From JABDII01 sp041576235 (GTDB lineage: Bacteria > Gemmatimonadota > Gemmatimonadetes > Gemmatimonadales > GWC2-71-9): DNA of 8,559 bases. Position numbers and translations under genes: made by a program. This document shows positions 5,630 through 8,559 of this stretch, in pieces. Numbering within the stretch: position 1 is the first letter of the stretch; the number at the start of each line of letters is the position of its first letter. Location: positions 1-8,559 of the forward strand of contig JBFGLJ010000126.1 in assembly GCA_041576235.1 (NCBI GenBank), in the 5' to 3' direction. The notes under the pieces were generated by a model. That model was not told where the DNA came from and did not search any database. It saw only the letters and a program-made list of their open reading frames with translations.

Positions 5630-5827
5630 AGCGCACAACCCGGAAGTCCGGGCAGCGTGGAGTCCGATTCGTCGACCGGATGGTTCGGGCAACGCGTGTA
5701 TCAGGCGCTGTGTCGACACCGTTGTGCCAAGGGGTCGTTCCGCATCCCGCTTCCGCTGCGCCTTCCCTCGATTGCGGGCTGAGGTGAGATTCGTACGTTG
5801 AGGCAGAATCACTTGAAGCGAGTTTGG
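5630..5827. other. Intergenic region with a short palindrome
   Basis: About 198 bases between the DUF6174-like gene and the DinB-family gene. It holds the perfect palindrome CCCGGA-AG-TCCGGG (5639-5652), 10 bases after the stop, which could be a weak terminator stem or an operator half-site pair. A poor promoter match (TTGCGG 5772-5777, TACGTT 5794-5799, spacing 16) precedes the next gene. I see no small gene here. Confidence 0.4.
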
Positions 5828-6358
5828 ATGGACGTGACCAGAACCCTGCGACCCGAAACCGACGAGTACGCCGCGTCCTTTAGCGGTTACGTCGCCCGCA
5901 TTGCGGAGACCGAACACATCGAGGCTGTGTTGGCCAGTCAACTCGACGAAGTCGTGACGTGGCTCGAGAGTATGCCCGAAGTCCGGGGCGACTACCGGTA
6001 CGCACCCCGGAAGTGGAGCATTAAGGAGGTGGTCGGGCATTTGTCCGATACCGAGCGGGTGTTCGCCTACCGGGCACTCCGGATCGGTCGGGGCGACACC
6101 ACTTCCCTGCCAAGCTTCGACGATCAATCATACGTGACAGAGCTGCGAGCCGGAGATCGTCCCTTGGCCGATATGGCTGCGGAATGGGGCGATGTCAGGC
6201 GGGCGACGATTGCACTGTTGCGTAACTTCCCGCCCGCAGCCTGGCAGCGGTGGGGAACTGCGAGTGACCAGCCGATCACCGTCCGCGCTCTTGCCTACGT
6301 CATTGCAGGACACGCACGGCACCACCTCGAGGTCCTGAAGACGCGATATACAGCGTGA
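5828..6358 (+). CDS. DinB superfamily (DinB_2-type) protein
   Basis: A 176-residue cytoplasmic four-helix bundle protein. The ATG at 5828 is chosen because the family's usual start (LRPETDEYAASFSGYV) follows within a few residues. A TTG at 5798, 10 bases after GAGGTGA (5781-5787), would add 10 residues and cannot be excluded, since the ATG has only a weak ribosome site. The three metal-binding histidines typical of the family are in place: H71 in KWSIKEVVGHLSDTE, and H162 and H166 in GHARHHLEVL. Relatives include thiol transferases that use bacillithiol or mycothiol and many uncharacterised members. The substrate here is unknown. The stop lies 7 bases before the kinase start, so the two are probably co-transcribed. 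Confidence 0.9.
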   Translation: MDVTRTLRPETDEYAASFSGYVARIAETEHIEAVLASQLDEVVTWLESMPEVRGDYRYAPRKWSIKEVVGHLSDTERVFAYRALRIGRGDTTSLPSFDDQSYVTELRAGDRPLADMAAEWGDVRRATIALLRNFPPAAWQRWGTASDQPITVRALAYVIAGHARHHLEVLKTRYTA

Positions 6359-6365
6359 CGGGCCG

Positions 6366-8559
6366 ATGAGCGGTCTCAGTGAGCTGGAGCGCCTTGGTAC
6401 CGCACTCGCGGACCGGTATGCCGTCGAGAGTGAACTCGGCCAGGGCGGGATGGCGACCGTTTACCTGGCGGACGATGTGAAGCATCGCCGCAAGGTGGCG
6501 ATCAAGGTTCTCCGGCCCGAGCTAGGCTCTCTGCTCGGTCCCGACCGGTTCATCGGCGAAATCCGGATCGCCGCAGCGCTCAATCACCCCCATATCCTGC
6601 CGCTCTACGACTCGGGTGAAGCCGACGGGCTCCTCTTCTACGTCATGCCCTACATTACGGGCGAATCGCTTCGCGACCGGCTCAATCGTGAGAAGCAGCT
6701 CCCGATCGACCACGCCATTCAGATCACGCGCGACGTGGCGGATGCGCTCGACTACGCGCATCAGCACGGGGTTGTCCATCGCGACATCAAGCCGGCGAAC
6801 ATATTGATCCACGAAGGCAAGGCGATGGTCGCCGACTTTGGCATCGCGATGGTCGTCGACGCAGCACCGAGCGAGCGGCTTACACGCACCGGCTTGACGG
6901 TGGGCACGTCGGAGTACATGAGCCCAGAGCAGGCGGCCGGCCAGCGCTCGCTGGATTCTCGCAGCGACGTGTACAGTCTTGGCTGCGTGCTTTACGAGTT
7001 GCTCGCGGGCGAGGCGCCGTACACCGGCGCCACGCCGCAAGTGGTGATGGCCAAGCAATTCACCGAGCCGGTGCCCCGGGTGCGCCGGCTCAGGCCGACG
7101 GTGCCGCCACTCGTGGAGCAGGCTTTGACGACGGCGCTCGCCCAGGTACCGGCCGACCGATTCGCCTCGGCGGGGGCGTTTGCCCAAGCGCTGACCCGCC
7201 CGGGCGGTGCGGGCGGTGGGTCTCCATCCGTCGCTGTCCTCCCGTTCCTCAACCTGAGCACGGACCCGGAGAACGAGTTCTTCGCCGACGGGATCACCGA
7301 GGACGTGATCGCCCAGCTGTCGAAGGTCCGCGCCCTCAAGGTCATTTCCCGCACATCGGTGATGGCCTTCAAGGGGCGGGAGCAGAGTCTCAAGGAGATT
7401 GGAGCGGCACTGGAAGTGGCAGCGCTGCTCGAAGGCAGTGTCCGGCGCGCCGGAAGCCGGGTACGGATCGTGGCGCAGCTCATCGACGTCGCGACAGACC
7501 AGCACCTCTGGGCCGAGACGTACGACCGCGAACTGAACGACATCTTCGCTATCCAGACGGACGTGGCGTTACAGATTGCGGCCGCGCTCCAGGCGGAGCT
7601 TTCTCCCGACGAGAGCAAGCGGATTCACCAGGAACCCACGGACGACGTCCAGGCCTACCAGCTCTACCTGCAGGGGAGACACTGCCTGAACCGCTATACC
7701 CAGGAAGGCGTGGAACAGGGTATCAAGCATTTCGAGCAGGCGGTGGCGCGAGACCCGGAGTACGCGTTGGCGTACGCCGCCATCGCGTTCGCCTACACCG
7801 AGATGGCGCAAGGAGTGGTGGGCGGGCACCCTCCTGAGGCAGCGTGGCAACGAGCCAAGACGGCGGTGACGCGGGCGCTCGAGCTCGATCCGGGGCTCGC
7901 CGAGGCGCACGCGGTGCTCGGGACCCTCAAGTACGTCTGTGACTACGACTGGGCCGGCGCGGAGCTGGAATTCAAGCGGGCGATCGAGTTGAATCCGAAC
8001 AGCGGACACACCTACGATGCCTACGGGCGCATGTTGGCCGCGCTCGAGCGCTACGACGAAGCCATCGAAGTGCAGCGTCGGGCCCACGAGCTCGACCCGC
8101 TGGCCTATCGTATCGACGCGGCGACTACCTACTTGCGGGCCGGCCGGTACGACGACGCCTTACGAGCCGCGACGCGGGTCACCCAGGTGGATCCTCACTT
8201 TGCGATGGCGCATGCGACCCTGGGGTGGGCCTATCTCCTGAATGGGATGGAGGACCGGGGGGTCGCCGAGCTTGAACGGGCGGTGTCTCTCTCGCCCGGC
8301 AGCACAATGTACCTAGCACAACTCGGGCAAGCCCTTGGGCTGGCGGGTCGGACCGCAGAGGCGCAGGAGTCACTGCGGCAACTGGAGGAGCTGTCGCAGC
8401 AGCGATACGTCTCGCCCTACCACATGGCGTATGTCCACACGGGCCTCGGACAGCACGATCGAGCGATGGATTGCCTGGAGCGCGCGTATGAGGAGCGAGC
8501 AGGCGGGGTGTTTGGCATCAAGGGCTCGTTCCTCTTCGACCCCCTGCGCTCGCACCCAC
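6366..8559 (+). CDS. Ser/Thr protein kinase fused to TolB/FlgO-like domain and TPR repeats (3' end outside window)
   Basis: An open frame of 731 codons that leaves the window without a stop. The kinase domain spans about residues 18-278: glycine loop GQGGMATVY (25-33), Lys47 in VAIKVL, Glu65, catalytic HRDIKPAN (138-145), DFG (157-159), a Thr-rich activation loop (T173, T175, T178, T181), SPEQ (186-189) in place of APE, and DVYSLG (201-206). All catalytic residues are present, so it should be active. A short Gly-rich linker (279-287) leads to a TolB/FlgO-like domain (about 288-415, starting SVAVLPFLNLS, with FADGITEDVIAQLSK and VISRTSV). TPR units fill about 428-731. The usual transmembrane helix between kinase and TolB-like parts is absent, so it looks cytosolic. 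The ATG lacks a clear Shine-Dalgarno sequence, and translation is probably coupled to the DinB-family gene. Its targets are unknown. Confidence 0.95.
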   Translation, partial: MSGLSELERLGTALADRYAVESELGQGGMATVYLADDVKHRRKVAIKVLRPELGSLLGPDRFIGEIRIAAALNHPHILPLYDSGEADGLLFYVMPYITGESLRDRLNREKQLPIDHAIQITRDVADALDYAHQHGVVHRDIKPANILIHEGKAMVADFGIAMVVDAAPSERLTRTGLTVGTSEYMSPEQAAGQRSLDSRSDVYSLGCVLYELLAGEAPYTGATPQVVMAKQFTEPVPRVRRLRPTVPPLVEQALTTALAQVPADRFASAGAFAQALTRPGGAGGGSPSVAVLPFLNLSTDPENEFFADGITEDVIAQLSKVRALKVISRTSVMAFKGREQSLKEIGAALEVAALLEGSVRRAGSRVRIVAQLIDVATDQHLWAETYDRELNDIFAIQTDVALQIAAALQAELSPDESKRIHQEPTDDVQAYQLYLQGRHCLNRYTQEGVEQGIKHFEQAVARDPEYALAYAAIAFAYTEMAQGVVGGHPPEAAWQRAKTAVTRALELDPGLAEAHAVLGTLKYVCDYDWAGAELEFKRAIELNPNSGHTYDAYGRMLAALERYDEAIEVQRRAHELDPLAYRIDAATTYLRAGRYDDALRAATRVTQVDPHFAMAHATLGWAYLLNGMEDRGVAELERAVSLSPGSTMYLAQLGQALGLAGRTAEAQESLRQLEELSQQRYVSPYHMAYVHTGLGQHDRAMDCLERAYEERAGGVFGIKGSFLFDPLRSHP

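Noticed and set aside
5639..5652. Palindrome CCCGGA-AG-TCCGGG as an intrinsic terminator
   Set aside because: The stem is only 6 pairs with a 2-base centre and no T tract follows, so it is noted only as a palindrome.
6522..7505. A 327-codon minus-strand open frame opposite the kinase domain
   Set aside because: The plus-strand frame encodes a complete kinase domain with every catalytic motif; the antisense frame is His/Arg-rich shadow sequence.

Overview
The window looks like an ordinary chromosomal stretch from a GC-rich, Gram-negative-type soil or sediment bacterium. Gemmatimonadota is the most likely group, with Acidobacteriota or a neighbouring phylum possible. This is inferred from the high GC content, the exported lipoproteins with lipoboxes, a PPi-type phosphofructokinase, and a Ser/Thr kinase fused to a TolB/FlgO-like domain and TPRs, an architecture abundant in those phyla. 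No rRNA, tRNA, CRISPR array, insertion sequence, phage gene or recognisable defence system was seen.

Layout: (1) 87-800 (+), a tandem-cupin lipoprotein. (2) 889-2082 (-), a 6-phosphofructokinase with the residues of pyrophosphate-dependent enzymes, convergent with the cupin gene. (3) A divergent gap, then 2279-2791 (+), a ClbS/DfsB-family protein, 2927-3139 (+), an unrecognised 70-residue protein, and 3275-3769 (+), an exported YbjN-domain protein. (4) 3832-4293 (-), a four-helix membrane protein, convergent with the YbjN gene across a hairpin. (5) 4485-4910 (+), an exported NTF2-fold protein, and 5156-5629 (+), a DUF6174-like lipoprotein. (6) 5828-6358 (+), a DinB-family protein, followed 7 bases later by a Ser/Thr kinase-TolB-TPR gene from 6366 that runs off the right edge still open. 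No gene-free stretch exceeds 300 bases.

Apart from the DinB-kinase pair, most genes look like independent units with their own Shine-Dalgarno sequences. Several encode small secreted or lipid-anchored proteins of unknown role, so no shared pathway can be read from the window. The most unusual structure is non-coding: three intergenic regions (about 802-892, 2798-2849 and 3144-3199) are built from degenerate heptamers that keep a strict 7-base register and share the exact unit GACCGAC. One of these arrays also forms an inverted repeat that overlaps the stop codon of the phosphofructokinase gene.
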